Positions 7,006 through 18,133 of a stretch of 59,223 nt of DNA are shown piece by piece. The position numbers were made by a program, and so were the translations under genes. The stretch is from Rhodoferax sp. (GTDB taxonomy: Bacteria > Pseudomonadota > Gammaproteobacteria > Burkholderiales > Burkholderiaceae_C): positions 1 to 59,223 of the forward strand of contig PKWM01000016.1 in the NCBI GenBank assembly GCA_003133245.1, read 5' to 3'. The notes under the pieces were generated by a model that did no database searches, was not told the DNA's origin, and saw only the letters and a list, made by a program, of their open reading frames with translations. Every line of letters begins with the position of its first letter. Position 1 is the first letter of the stretch.

Positions 7006-9999
7006 ATGAAAAACGTAATTTTCAATAAAACTCTGGTCATTGCCGAAAAGCCGTCGGTGGCGCAAGACATCGTTCGTGCCCTCACACCACTGGCGGGCAA
7101 GTTTGAAAAACACGATGAGCATTTCGAGAACGAACAGTACGTTGTCACCAGCGCTGTCGGCCACTTGCTCGAAATCCAGGCGCCCGAGGAATTTGACGTC
7201 AAGCGCGGCAAGTGGAGCTTTGCCCACCTGCCCGTCATCCCTCCCTATTTTGAATTGAAGCCGGTGGACAAGACCAAGACCCGGCTCGCCGCCGTGGTGC
7301 GCCTGGCCAAGCGCAAGGATGTGGGCCAACTCATCAACGCCTGCGATGCCGGGCGCGAGGGTGAGCTCATCTTTCGCCTGATCGAGCAGTACGCGGGCGG
7401 TGCCAAGCCCCTGGCTAAACCGGTGCGCCGCCTGTGGCTGCAATCGATGACGCCGCAGGCCATCCGCGACGGTTTCGACGCACTGCGCAGCGATGAACAA
7501 ATGCTGCCACTGGCCGACGCCGCGCGCTGCCGCAGTGAGGCCGACTGGCTGGTCGGTATCAACGGCACCCGCGCCATGACGGCGTTCAACTCACGCGATG
7601 GCGGTTTCTTTTTAACGACGGTGGGACGGGTGCAAACGCCCACGCTGTCGGTGGTGGTGGAGCGCGAGGAGAAAATCCGCAAATTCATCAGCCGCGACTA
7701 TTGGGAAGTGCACGCCACTTTTGCCGCGCAAGCCGGGGACTACAACGCCAAATGGTTTGACCCCAAGTGGAAAAAAGCGGCCGCCAATGCCGCTGCGGGC
7801 AACGAAGAGGCGGACGCCGAACTCAAAGCCGACCGCCTCTGGAGTCGGCGTGAAGCGCAGGCGATAGCAGACGCCGTGCGCGGCCAGCAGGCCAGCGTCA
7901 CCGAAGAAAGCAAACCCACCACGCAGGCCTCGCCGCTGCTGTTTGACTTGACCAGTTTGCAGCGCGAAGCCAATGGCAAATTCGGTTTCTCCGCCAAGAC
8001 GACGCTCTCCATCGCGCAAAGCCTTTATGAGCGCCACAAGGCCTTGACCTACCCGCGCACCGACTCGCGCGCCCTGCCGGAAGACTATGTGCCGGTGGTG
8101 AAGAAGACCTTTGAGATGCTCGCTGGCAGTCCCATGCGGCATCTGGCACCTCACGCCGCCACGGCGCTCAAAGGCAATTACATCCGTCCTTCCAAACGCA
8201 TTTTTGACAATACCAAGGTGAGCGACCACTTTGCCATCATCCCGACGCTGCAAGCACCCAGCGGCCTGAGTGAAGCCGAGCAAAAGATTTATGACCTGGT
8301 GGTGCGCCGCTTCATGGCGGTGTTTTTCCCCAATGCCGAGTACCAGATCACGACAAGAATTTCCACTGTGGTCGGGCATAACTTCAAGACCGAAGGAAAG
8401 GTGCTGGTCAAGCCGGGCTGGTTGGCGATCTATGGAAAAGAGGCCACGGAGGAAGTCAAGGACGGCGACGAACGCAACCCAGCCAACCTGGTGCCAGTTA
8501 AGTCTGGCGAGCTGGTCAATGTCCAGGCGGTGGATCCCAGGGCGCTGAAGACCCGCCCGCCGGCGCGCTACACCGAAGCGACGCTCCTGGGCGCCATGGA
8601 AGGCGCTGGCAAAACCGTTGAAGACGACGAACTGCGTGAAGCCATGCAGGAAAAAGGCCTGGGCACGCCCGCCACCCGCGCCAGCATCATCGAAGGCTTG
8701 ATTTCAGAGAAATACATGCTGCGCGAAGGCCGCGAACTGATTCCCACCGCCAAGGCGTTCCAGTTGATGACACTGTTGCGCGGCCTGGGTGTGGAGGAGC
8801 TCTCCAAAGCCGAGCTGACCGGCGAGTGGGAGTACAAACTCAACCAGATGGAACACGGCAAGCTCAAACGCGAAACCTTCATGGCCGAGATTGCCGCCAT
8901 GACCGAACGCATGGTCAAAAAAGCCAAGGAATACGACCGCGACACGGTGCCCGGCGACTACGCCACCCTCTCGGCACCTTGCCCCAATTGCGGCGGCATC
9001 ATCAAGGAAAACTACCGGCGTTACACCTGCACCGGCAAATCCGGCACCGATGAAGGCTGCGGCTTCTCGTTCGGCAAAACACCGGCCGGGCGCACCTTTG
9101 AAGTGGCCGAGGTGGAGCAATTTCTACGCGACAAAAAAATCGGGCCGCTGGAGGGCTTTCGCTCCAAGGCGGGCTGGCCCTTCACGGCCGAGATGGTCAT
9201 CAAGTTTGACGAAGAAACCAAAAACTACAAACTCGAATTTGACTTTGGCGACGACAAAAAAGGCGCAGAAACCGGCGAACTCATAGACTTCTCGGGTCAG
9301 CAAAGCCTGGGCGCCTGCCCCAAATGCGGCAGCGCCGTGTTTGAACACGGCAAAAGCTACGTCTGTGAAAAATCAGTGCCGACACACGCGCAAGCGACGC
9401 CGAGCTGCGACTTCAAGAGCGGCCAGATCATCCTGCAACAGCCGATCGAGCGCGCGCAGATGAGCAAGCTGCTCGTCATCGGCAAGACCGATTTGCTCGA
9501 CAAGTTTGTCTCGATGCGCACGCGTCGCGGCTTCAAGGCCATGCTGGCCTGGGATGCCGCAGCGGGTAAGGTCAATTTCGAGTTTGCGCCGAGCAAATTC
9601 CCGCCGCGCAAGACCGCAGCCGCAACGGCCAAGGCGGCCGGCACGGTGAAAGCTGCGCCTGCGCGTGCCGTGACCACCGGCGTGATCGCCAAAAAGGCAC
9701 CGGCCAGGAAGGTCGCGGCCAAGGCAGCAACCAAGACGGTCAAACCCAAGGCAGTGCGCAAAACCAGCACTGCCGCCGGTCTGCAGCCCAGCGCCGCCTT
9801 GGCCGCCGTCATTGGGGCGGAGCCGGTGGCGCGGCCACAGGTCATCAAGAAACTGTGGGACTACATCAAGGCCAATGGCCTGCAAGACGCCGCCAACAAG
9901 CGCAACATCAACGCCGATGCCAAGCTGCTGGCAGTTTTCGGCAAGCCGCAAGTGACCATGTTTGAACTGGCTGGCATTGTGGGTAAGCACTTGGGGTGA
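7006..9999 (+). CDS. topB: DNA topoisomerase III (type IA) with C-terminal SWIB domain
   Basis: 997 residues from ATG 7006; the frame continues upstream to 6931 but enters low-complexity DNA. The TOPRIM domain starts LVIAEKPSVAQDI and contains DAGREGELIF. The active-site Tyr is about residue 349 in YPRTDSR. Two Cys4 zinc ribbons follow, around CPNCGG and CPKCGS. Residues about 866-922 are a Lys/Ala-rich linker, and about 926-997 form a SWIB/MDM2-like domain (VIKKLWDYIKANGLQD, NINADAKLLAVFG). The enzyme passes and decatenates single strands. The SWIB fusion sets it apart from E. coli TopB. Confidence 0.93.
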   Translation: MKNVIFNKTLVIAEKPSVAQDIVRALTPLAGKFEKHDEHFENEQYVVTSAVGHLLEIQAPEEFDVKRGKWSFAHLPVIPPYFELKPVDKTKTRLAAVVRLAKRKDVGQLINACDAGREGELIFRLIEQYAGGAKPLAKPVRRLWLQSMTPQAIRDGFDALRSDEQMLPLADAARCRSEADWLVGINGTRAMTAFNSRDGGFFLTTVGRVQTPTLSVVVEREEKIRKFISRDYWEVHATFAAQAGDYNAKWFDPKWKKAAANAAAGNEEADAELKADRLWSRREAQAIADAVRGQQASVTEESKPTTQASPLLFDLTSLQREANGKFGFSAKTTLSIAQSLYERHKALTYPRTDSRALPEDYVPVVKKTFEMLAGSPMRHLAPHAATALKGNYIRPSKRIFDNTKVSDHFAIIPTLQAPSGLSEAEQKIYDLVVRRFMAVFFPNAEYQITTRISTVVGHNFKTEGKVLVKPGWLAIYGKEATEEVKDGDERNPANLVPVKSGELVNVQAVDPRALKTRPPARYTEATLLGAMEGAGKTVEDDELREAMQEKGLGTPATRASIIEGLISEKYMLREGRELIPTAKAFQLMTLLRGLGVEELSKAELTGEWEYKLNQMEHGKLKRETFMAEIAAMTERMVKKAKEYDRDTVPGDYATLSAPCPNCGGIIKENYRRYTCTGKSGTDEGCGFSFGKTPAGRTFEVAEVEQFLRDKKIGPLEGFRSKAGWPFTAEMVIKFDEETKNYKLEFDFGDDKKGAETGELIDFSGQQSLGACPKCGSAVFEHGKSYVCEKSVPTHAQATPSCDFKSGQIILQQPIERAQMSKLLVIGKTDLLDKFVSMRTRRGFKAMLAWDAAAGKVNFEFAPSKFPPRKTAAATAKAAGTVKAAPARAVTTGVIAKKAPARKVAAKAATKTVKPKAVRKTSTAAGLQPSAALAAVIGAEPVARPQVIKKLWDYIKANGLQDAANKRNINADAKLLAVFGKPQVTMFELAGIVGKHLG

Positions 10000-10064
10000 A
10001 CCTTGACCCCACGGAGCACAGCTTTCTCGCCGCTGCCCTGATCGGCAGCGCCCGCCCGAACGTG

Positions 10065-10472
10065 TCACCCAAGCTCGGCCATCTGCCCGTCAATGTAGTA
10101 CCAGCGCCCGGCCTCGCGCACAAAGCGACTGCTCTCGTGCAGGCGCTGAGCGCGCCCATCGTCGCGGCAACGCGCGACAAACTCCACCACGCCCGCGTCA
10201 CCTGACTGCTCGAAATGAAGCACTTCGAGACCAAGCCACTTCATCGGTGACAGCTCCAGCTCGCCCGGCGCCGTTGATGGGTGCCAGGTCGCCAGCAGGT
10301 AGTCGATCAGACCCAGCACATAGGCGCTGTAGCGCGAGCGCATCAGCGCCTCGGGCGTGGGCGCGTGGACGCCCTCAAGCAGGCCCGCATGCCAGGGGCC
10401 ACAGCAGACAGAGTAGGGCCGGTCGCTTTGGCAGGGACAATGTGCCTTAGCTGGCGGCAACTGTTTCCTCAT
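10065..10472 (-). CDS. YchJ/UPF0225-like SEC-C-type protein
   Basis: 135 residues from the ATG at 10472. The N-terminal CPCQSD...CCGPWH cluster is a SEC-C-like metal-binding motif, followed by the YchJ NTF2-like domain (ALMRSRYSAYVLGLIDYLLATWHPST, VVEFVARCRD, FVREAGRWYYIDG). The function of YchJ proteins is not established. An open extension to 10568 overlaps the 3' end of gap and is unlikely to be translated. It lies downstream of gap on the same strand. Confidence 0.8.
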   Translation of the reverse strand: MRKQLPPAKAHCPCQSDRPYSVCCGPWHAGLLEGVHAPTPEALMRSRYSAYVLGLIDYLLATWHPSTAPGELELSPMKWLGLEVLHFEQSGDAGVVEFVARCRDDGRAQRLHESSRFVREAGRWYYIDGQMAELG

Positions 10473-10516
10473 GTAGCCGATGGCAGCCGTTGTGCTGACG
10501 CTGCTAATCAAGCTGC

Positions 10517-11518
<1,002 letters not shown>

Positions 11519-11548
11519 CTATTTCTCCAATGATTAAAACCCAAAAAA

Positions 11549-13642
11549 TTACTTGCGCAAAACCTTTTCCACCGTATCGGCCACATTTTCGGGTGTGAAG
11601 CCAAAGTATTTGAACAGCACCGGTGCGGGGGCCGACTCACCAAAAGTGTCGATTCCCACCACCGCCGCGCAGCCGTATTTCCACCAGCCGCCCGTGACAC
11701 CCATCTCAACCGCAACGCGCGGTATGCCAGCGGGCAGCAGCGCCGCTTTGTAGGTCACGCTTTGTAGATCAAACGTGGTCGTGCTGGGCATCGAAACGAT
11801 GCGCACGGCGATCTTTCGGCGCGCCAGCAGTTCCTGCGCCTGTAGCGCCAGTTGCACTTCGGAGCCGGTGGCGATGATGACCACCTGAGCCTTTCTGTTT
11901 AGCCCGACTTCGCTCGGTTCAGCCAGCACATAGGCGCCCTTGCTGATGTCACCCAGGCTGGACTTGGGGGCGTAGAGAATGTTCTGGCGCGACAGCAGCA
12001 GGGCGGTCGGTTTGCATTTGTTTTGCAGCGCTACCGCCCAGGCCACCGCCGTCTCGGCCGCATCACCGGGGCGCCAGACATCGAGGTTGGGGATCAGGCG
12101 CAAGGACGCGGCGTGCTCGATTGACTGGTGCGTTGGGCCGTCTTCGCCCAGACCGATCGAGTCGTGCGTGAACACATGCACCACGCGCAGTTTCATCAAC
12201 GCGGCCATGCGAATGGCGTTGCGGCTGTAATCGCTAAAGGTCAGGAATGTGCCCGCATAAGGGATGAATCCGCCATGCAAGGCAATGCCATTCATGATGG
12301 CCGCCATGCCGAATTCACGCACGCCGTAATTGATGTGACGCCCGCCCGCCAGCGCACCGGCGGCATTGGCGGTCTTGACCACCGCGCCGGCCGCATCAAA
12401 GCGCAGGTTGGGCGTGCTCTGGGTGTTGGTGAGGTTGGAGCCGGTCAGGTCGGCCGAACCACCCAGCATTTCGGGCAGGGCGGCGGTGAACGCTTCGAGT
12501 GCCAGTTGCGAGGCTTTGCGTGAAGCCACGGTGTCCGCTTTGGTGTGCGCCGCTACCGCAGTGTCCACCGCTACCTGGTTGAAGTTCCTGGGCAGATCGC
12601 CCTTCATGCGGCGCAGCAACTCTTTGGCCAGTTCCGGGTAGGCACCTTGATAAGCAGCAAACTTGTCTTGCCAACTTTGTTCGGCGGCATGACCGGCGGC
12701 TTTGGCGTCCCAGGCGGCATAGACCTCTTTCGGAATCACAAACGGAGCATAAGGCCAGCCCAGCGCCTCGCGGGTCAGCCCGATTTCTGGTGCACCGAGT
12801 GGTTCGCCGTGTGCCTTGGCCGTGTTGGCGCGGTTCGGGCTGCCTTTGCCAATGGCCGTTTTGCAGATGATCAGCGTGGGCTTGTCTACAGACTTTTTAG
12901 CCTCGGCAATCGTGTTGGCAACCAGCTCGGCGTCGTTGCCGTTGATCGGGCCCAGCACGTCCCAGCCATAAGCCGTAAAACGTTGTGCCGTGTTGTCGAT
13001 AAACCAGGGTGCAACGGCACCATCAATCGAGATGCCATTGTCATCGTACAGGGCGACCAGTTTGTTCAGCTTCCAGGCACCGGCCAGCGCGGCGGCTTCG
13101 TGGCTGATGCCTTCCATCATGCAACCGTCGCCCATGAAGGCGTAGGTGCGGTGGTTGACAACATCATGCCCGTCGCGATTGAACTCGGCTGCCAGCAGCT
13201 TCTCGGCCAGCGCCATGCCCACTGCGTTGGCAATGCCCTGGCCGAGTGGGCCGGTAGTGGTTTCAACGCCGGGCGTTACATTGACTTCAGGGTGACCCGG
13301 GGTTTGACTGTGCAACTGGCGGAATTTTTTCAATTCGCCGATAGGCAGCTTGTAGCCGGTGAGGTGCAGCACGGCATAGAGCAGCATCGAAGCGTGGCCA
13401 TTGGAGAGCACAAAGCGATCACGATTGACCCATTTGGGGTTGGCCGGGTTGTGTTGGAGATGGTGTCCCCACAATGCCACGGCCATGTCGGCCATGCCCA
13501 TCGGCGCGCCGGGGTGGCCCGAGTTGGCTTGTTGCACTGCATCCATGGCGAGCGCACGAATCGCGTTGGCCATATTGATGGGATTGGCGCTACTTTGCGG
13601 TTGTGCTTGTTCTGCTTGTGGTGTATCGGTCATGGTTGCCAA
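11549..13642 (-). CDS. tkt: Transketolase
   Basis: 697 residues. The thiamine-pyrophosphate motif [13 protein letters not shown], the HSGHPG-like start ([20 protein letters not shown]) and the pyrimidine-binding and C-terminal domains are intact. It transfers two-carbon units in the pentose phosphate pathway. The start could be the ATG at 13642 or the one at 13633 (MTDTPQ); the difference is three residues. First gene of a tkt-gap operon, divergent from the RND efflux operon. Confidence 0.96.
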   Translation of the reverse strand: MATMTDTPQAEQAQPQSSANPINMANAIRALAMDAVQQANSGHPGAPMGMADMAVALWGHHLQHNPANPKWVNRDRFVLSNGHASMLLYAVLHLTGYKLPIGELKKFRQLHSQTPGHPEVNVTPGVETTTGPLGQGIANAVGMALAEKLLAAEFNRDGHDVVNHRTYAFMGDGCMMEGISHEAAALAGAWKLNKLVALYDDNGISIDGAVAPWFIDNTAQRFTAYGWDVLGPINGNDAELVANTIAEAKKSVDKPTLIICKTAIGKGSPNRANTAKAHGEPLGAPEIGLTREALGWPYAPFVIPKEVYAAWDAKAAGHAAEQSWQDKFAAYQGAYPELAKELLRRMKGDLPRNFNQVAVDTAVAAHTKADTVASRKASQLALEAFTAALPEMLGGSADLTGSNLTNTQSTPNLRFDAAGAVVKTANAAGALAGGRHINYGVREFGMAAIMNGIALHGGFIPYAGTFLTFSDYSRNAIRMAALMKLRVVHVFTHDSIGLGEDGPTHQSIEHAASLRLIPNLDVWRPGDAAETAVAWAVALQNKCKPTALLLSRQNILYAPKSSLGDISKGAYVLAEPSEVGLNRKAQVVIIATGSEVQLALQAQELLARRKIAVRIVSMPSTTTFDLQSVTYKAALLPAGIPRVAVEMGVTGGWWKYGCAAVVGIDTFGESAPAPVLFKYFGFTPENVADTVEKVLRK

Positions 13643-13775
13643 CTCCGGGGGATTATTGTGAGGTATGAAACGAGGTTGCGGCCATTTTACCGGGCAGCGT
13701 TTTCAGGTCGCATTCGCTTTACCTGAAATTTTCAATTCAAAAATGAAAACCAGTCGTGCTAGGCTTTATCATTAC

Positions 13776-13787
13776 ATTGGAACCAAT
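13776..13787. promoter_or_regulatory. Perfect 12-bp palindrome between tkt and the efflux operon
   Basis: ATTGGAACCAAT lies in the 230-bp divergent intergenic region. It could be an operator, but no regulator gene for the pump is adjacent, so this is only a candidate. Confidence 0.25.
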
Positions 13788-13874
13788 TCATGAAAGCTCA
13801 GTGATGATGGCAGCCGACTCAGGCAATGGTGGCTGAAAAGAATGCGAGACAAACATCACTCAAAATTACAGCGT

Positions 13875-15053
13875 ATGAAAACAACTCACTTTTTTTTGGC
13901 TGTAATAGGCAGCCTGCTGGCAATTGGCTTTTCCGGCTGCACCAGTAAATCTAACACGGCGTCGCCCGCCACCCCCGCCAGCGTCGCGACCAACGCTGCG
14001 GCCAATCCGGCGGCGGTGACGGTGACCACCGTGCGCGTCCAGCAGCGCGATTTTCCCGTGGTGATTGAAGCCACCGGCACCGTGATACCGTTGGCCACGG
14101 TGGACATCAAAGCCCAGGTGAACAGCGTTGTGGACAAAGTTCATATACGGGACGGGCAATTTGTGAAAGCGGGGGAGTTGCTGTTTACGCTCGACTCGCG
14201 TGCCGATGAAGCGAACCTGGCTAAAGCCCGCGCGCAACTTGCCAAAGACAACGCCGCGCTCGCGGATGCCCAGCGTCAGTTGGTACGGGCTCAGCAGTTG
14301 TTGGCGCAAAACTTCGTTTCGCAGGGCGCCGTCGATACAGCGCAGGCGCAACTTGACGCAGCACGGGCCACCGCGGTCGCGGACCAGGCGGCCATCGACG
14401 CCAGCCGGGTTGCGTTGTCCTATGACCACCTTAGCGCACCTAGTTCAGGACGGGCCGGCGCCGTCAACGTCTCACCAGGAAGCGCTGTGCAGGCCAACGT
14501 GACGCCCCTGGTCACGATCACTCAACTGGACCCGATTGCGGTCGGCTTTAGTTTGCCCCAGCGCAATCTCGCCGACGCCTTGTCGGCATTAAAAAATGGT
14601 GGCGCGGCGGTGAGCGCTACGATTGCCGATGGCGGCGCCACTTTTAACGGCCGTCTCCAGTTTGTCGATAACGCGGTCGATCCCAGTTCAGGCTCGGTCA
14701 AGGTGAAGGCTGTTTTTGACAACAAGGAGGGCAAGCTTTGGCCGGGAGCGTTTGTCGAAATATCGCAAACCGTCAAGATCCTGAAAGACGCAGTTGTGAT
14801 ACCGCAAGCGGCCATCATTCGAAGCGCTCGTGGCACCATCGTCTATGTCATGCAGGATGGCAAAGCCGCGCTGCGGCCGGTGCAGCTTGTCTACGCCCAA
14901 GGCGAGGACGCGGTGGTGACCGGGGTCAAAGTGGGCGAGTCGATTGTGCTCGCTGGCAAACAAAATGTTCGTCCCGATACACCGGTGCTGGAGCGCACCA
15001 GCGCACCTAAAGGCGCTGCCTCCAATCCGGCGCACGGCGTCAGCGCGCCATGA
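13875..15053 (+). CDS. RND efflux periplasmic adaptor lipoprotein (membrane fusion protein)
   Basis: 392 residues. The start at ATG 13875 gives a lipoprotein signal peptide with lipobox FSGC; an upstream ATG at 13842 would add 11 residues before it. The protein has a lipoyl/barrel-sandwich domain, an alpha-hairpin coiled coil (ANLAKARAQLAKDNAALADA and on) and beta-barrel and membrane-proximal domains of the AcrA/MexA/MdtA type. It links the inner-membrane pump to an outer-membrane channel. Its stop overlaps the pump's ATG (ATGA), indicating translational coupling. Confidence 0.93.
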   Translation: MKTTHFFLAVIGSLLAIGFSGCTSKSNTASPATPASVATNAAANPAAVTVTTVRVQQRDFPVVIEATGTVIPLATVDIKAQVNSVVDKVHIRDGQFVKAGELLFTLDSRADEANLAKARAQLAKDNAALADAQRQLVRAQQLLAQNFVSQGAVDTAQAQLDAARATAVADQAAIDASRVALSYDHLSAPSSGRAGAVNVSPGSAVQANVTPLVTITQLDPIAVGFSLPQRNLADALSALKNGGAAVSATIADGGATFNGRLQFVDNAVDPSSGSVKVKAVFDNKEGKLWPGAFVEISQTVKILKDAVVIPQAAIIRSARGTIVYVMQDGKAALRPVQLVYAQGEDAVVTGVKVGESIVLAGKQNVRPDTPVLERTSAPKGAASNPAHGVSAP

Positions 15054-18000
15054 ATTTCTCTGAGCTTTTTATCCGTCGGCCGGTGATGACGGTGTTGCTC
15101 AACCTGGCCATTGTGCTGGCCGGGGTGATCGGGTTTCAAAATATCCCGGTGGCGGCACTACCCAGTTACGACACGCCTGTGATCAATGTCTCTGCCAACT
15201 TCGCTGGTGCCAATCCGGAAACCATGGCCAGTTCGGTAGCGTTGCCGCTGGAGAAACAATTCCAGACCGTTCCCGGGCTCAAAACCATCAGCTCGACCAG
15301 CACCTTGGGCCAGACCTCGCTCACACTGGAGTTTGACGAAGACCGCAATGTGGATGCTGCCGCAGTGGATGTGCAAGCTGCGCTGTTGCGCGCGCAGCGC
15401 TCACTGCCGCAGGATATGACCGAAACCCCGGCCTACCGCAAGGTCAATCCGGCTGATGCGCCGGTGCTCCTGATCTCCATGACGTCGCCATCGCTGCCGC
15501 CCTCGGATCTGCAGGATTTTGCCGAGCATTTAATCTCGCCCACCCTCTCCACCATTGACGGCGTAGCGCAGGTCAACGTTTATGGTTCCAAGCGCTATGC
15601 GGTGCGGGTGAGCGTGCATCCACAGGCCTTGGCGGTGCGCAACATCGACCTGGACGAATTGAGCTCAGCCTTGCGCGCCGCCAATGTGAATACCCCGGTG
15701 GGCACCTTCGACGGTCCTCGTCAAACGCTGGTGCTGCGAGCCAATCGGCAACTGCAAAATGCGGCTGATTTTGCCGATTTGATCATCAGCAACCGGGGTG
15801 GCAATCCGGTGCGCCTGAAAGACGTGGCGCAGGTCGAAGACAGTCTGGAGACACTCAAAAGCTGGGCCACCTTCAACGGTGAAACCTCGATTACGCTGGC
15901 CGTGCAACGCCAACCCGGTGCCAACACGGTGAACGTGGTGGATGCGATTCGGCGGGCGTTGCCCAATTTGCAAAGCCAGATGCCGCAATCAGTCAAACTA
16001 ACCCCCATCCTGGATCGCTCCGTTTCCGTGCGCGCGGCCTTGCATGACGTATCGTTGACGTTGTTGGGCACAATTTGTCTGGTGGTGCTGGTGATCTTTC
16101 TTTTTCTGCGGCGTTTTGTCGCGACCATGATCCCGATGTTGTCGCTGCCGGTCTCGTTGATTGGCGCGGTCGCATTGCTCTGGGGTTTCTCCTATAGCCT
16201 GGACAACATCTCTTTGCTGGGGTTGACGCTGGCGGTCGGCTTGGTGGTGGACGACGCCATTGTGGTGCTAGAAAACATCATGCGGCACGTTGAAAACGGT
16301 GAAACCCCTTTTGCTGCCGCCCTGCGTGGTGCGCGCGAAGTGGGGTTCACGATCATTTCAATTTCCACCTCGCTGATTGCCGTGTTTATTCCAATTTTTT
16401 TCATGCCCGGTGTCATCGGTCTGTTGTTCCATGAATTTGCCGTCGTGGTCGGTTTGGCAATCATCGTCTCGGCCTTTGTCTCGCTCACGCTGGTGCCGAT
16501 GTTGGCCAGTCGCTTCCTGACGGACGAGGTGCACAAGAAAGCGCCCGGTGCCGTGGTGCGGTCTTTTGGGCGCGGCTTTGACCTGCTGCTGGCGGCCTAC
16601 ACCCGCATGCTCGACCGGGCGCTACGCCACCAAAAAATAGTCCTCGGCGTCGCCGTGGCAACTTTGGTCGCCACCGGCTGGCTCATTAATGTCATTCCCA
16701 AAGGGTTTTTTCCGCAAGAAGACATCGGGCAAATTCAGGTGACAACCGAAGCCTCGGAAGACACCTCGTTCCCGGAGATGGTGCGCTTGCAGGAACGCGC
16801 TGCGGCGATCATCCGCGCTGATGAGAACGTCGCCGCAGTGAGTTCTTTCAATGGGGGTAGCGGGGCCCAAAACAGTGGGCGCATGTTTGTTGCGCTCAAG
16901 GATGCCAACCAACGCCAACCGATGAAAAAAGTGGTTGAAGGGCTGCGCCGTAAGGTGAATGCGGTGGCCGGCATCAATGTCTTCATGCGTCCGATCCAAA
17001 ACCTGCAATTGGGTGGGCGCCAGAGTAAGTCACAGTATCAATACATCTTGCAAAGCGTTCGGGCTGATGAGCTCACGGATTGGGCCACCAAGCTCCAGGA
17101 TCAACTACGTTCCGATCCCTTGTTTCGGGATGTGACGAGCGACGCACAGTTGAATGCCTTGCAGGCGCAACTCAAGATTGACCGGGACAGCGCCAACAAA
17201 CTCGGCGTTTCGATTGATTCCATCCGCACTGCATTGTTTAGTGCCTTTGGCGAACGCCAGGTTTCGACCATTTACTTGCCTACCGATAGTTACTTTGTGA
17301 TCATGGTGGTGCAGGCTGAGGCCAAGCAGGACGAGAGCGCACTAAGCACTATTTACGTGCGTTCAAGCACTGGTGCTTTGGTGCCGCTGTCGAGTTTCAC
17401 CACGGTTGAGCGCACGGTCGGTGCGACCTCCATCAACCACGTTGGGCAATTGCAAGCGGTCACGGTGTCTTTCAACCTGGCGCCGGGTGCGGCGCTGGGC
17501 GATGCCACAGCAAAAATTGACGCGGCGCGCGCAGCGATCCAGATGCCTGCGTCCATCATCACCAGCTACGGTGGTGACGCGGCGGTCTTCAAGAGTTCGC
17601 AAGGCAGTCAGGCGATTCTGATCATTGCTGCCTTGCTGGTGATTTATGTCTTGCTGGGTGTGCTCTATGAAAGTTACATTCATCCGATCACCATCATTGC
17701 GGGCTTACCCTCGGCAGCGGTCGGCGCCCTGGCCACCTTGATGCTTTTTGGCCAGGACCTGACGCTGATTGCCACTATCGGGATCGTGCTGCTGGTGGGC
17801 ATCGTCAAGAAGAATGCGATCATGATGATCGACTTTGCAATCGATGCGCAGCGCCACCAGGGCATGGCACCGGCCCAGGCGATCCGGGAGGCCTGCGTCC
17901 TGCGTTTTCGCCCGATCATGATGACCACTATGGCGGCTTTGATGGGTGCGCTGCCGATTGCCCTGGGTATTGGCGCGGGTGCTGAGCTGCGCCAACCGCT

Positions 18001-18133
18001 GGGTCTGGCCGTGGTTGGCGGGCTGGTGTTTTCACAAGCTATCACGCTTTTTATTACGCCCGTTATTTATCTCACGCTGGATCGCTTTAGCGGCACCGGC
18101 CCGGTGTTAAAACCTGAAGTCGAAAAATCATGA
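15050..18133 (+). CDS. RND multidrug efflux permease (HAE-1-like)
   Basis: 1027 residues, the normal size, with 12 predicted membrane helices and two large periplasmic loops. The membrane motif LGLTLAVGLVVDDAIVVLEN contains the proton-relay Asp pair of TM4. The N-terminus (FIRRPVMTVLLNLAIVLAG) and the GIVKKNAIMMIDFA segment are typical of MdtB/MexF-like pumps. Proton-driven export; substrate not predictable. No TolC-type outer-membrane gene follows; instead the stop overlaps the start of an oxidoreductase gene. Confidence 0.95.
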   Translation: MNFSELFIRRPVMTVLLNLAIVLAGVIGFQNIPVAALPSYDTPVINVSANFAGANPETMASSVALPLEKQFQTVPGLKTISSTSTLGQTSLTLEFDEDRNVDAAAVDVQAALLRAQRSLPQDMTETPAYRKVNPADAPVLLISMTSPSLPPSDLQDFAEHLISPTLSTIDGVAQVNVYGSKRYAVRVSVHPQALAVRNIDLDELSSALRAANVNTPVGTFDGPRQTLVLRANRQLQNAADFADLIISNRGGNPVRLKDVAQVEDSLETLKSWATFNGETSITLAVQRQPGANTVNVVDAIRRALPNLQSQMPQSVKLTPILDRSVSVRAALHDVSLTLLGTICLVVLVIFLFLRRFVATMIPMLSLPVSLIGAVALLWGFSYSLDNISLLGLTLAVGLVVDDAIVVLENIMRHVENGETPFAAALRGAREVGFTIISISTSLIAVFIPIFFMPGVIGLLFHEFAVVVGLAIIVSAFVSLTLVPMLASRFLTDEVHKKAPGAVVRSFGRGFDLLLAAYTRMLDRALRHQKIVLGVAVATLVATGWLINVIPKGFFPQEDIGQIQVTTEASEDTSFPEMVRLQERAAAIIRADENVAAVSSFNGGSGAQNSGRMFVALKDANQRQPMKKVVEGLRRKVNAVAGINVFMRPIQNLQLGGRQSKSQYQYILQSVRADELTDWATKLQDQLRSDPLFRDVTSDAQLNALQAQLKIDRDSANKLGVSIDSIRTALFSAFGERQVSTIYLPTDSYFVIMVVQAEAKQDESALSTIYVRSSTGALVPLSSFTTVERTVGATSINHVGQLQAVTVSFNLAPGAALGDATAKIDAARAAIQMPASIITSYGGDAAVFKSSQGSQAILIIAALLVIYVLLGVLYESYIHPITIIAGLPSAAVGALATLMLFGQDLTLIATIGIVLLVGIVKKNAIMMIDFAIDAQRHQGMAPAQAIREACVLRFRPIMMTTMAALMGALPIALGIGAGAELRQPLGLAVVGGLVFSQAITLFITPVIYLTLDRFSGTGPVLKPEVEKS

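Noticed and set aside
6892..7500. N-terminal extension of the SET protein
   Set aside because: Those 203 codons are antisense to the TopB TOPRIM domain; the SET domain starts just after the GTG at 6891.
12545..13726. Plus-strand open frame (393 codons) opposite tkt
   Set aside because: Fully antisense to transketolase with no recognisable motif or ribosome site.
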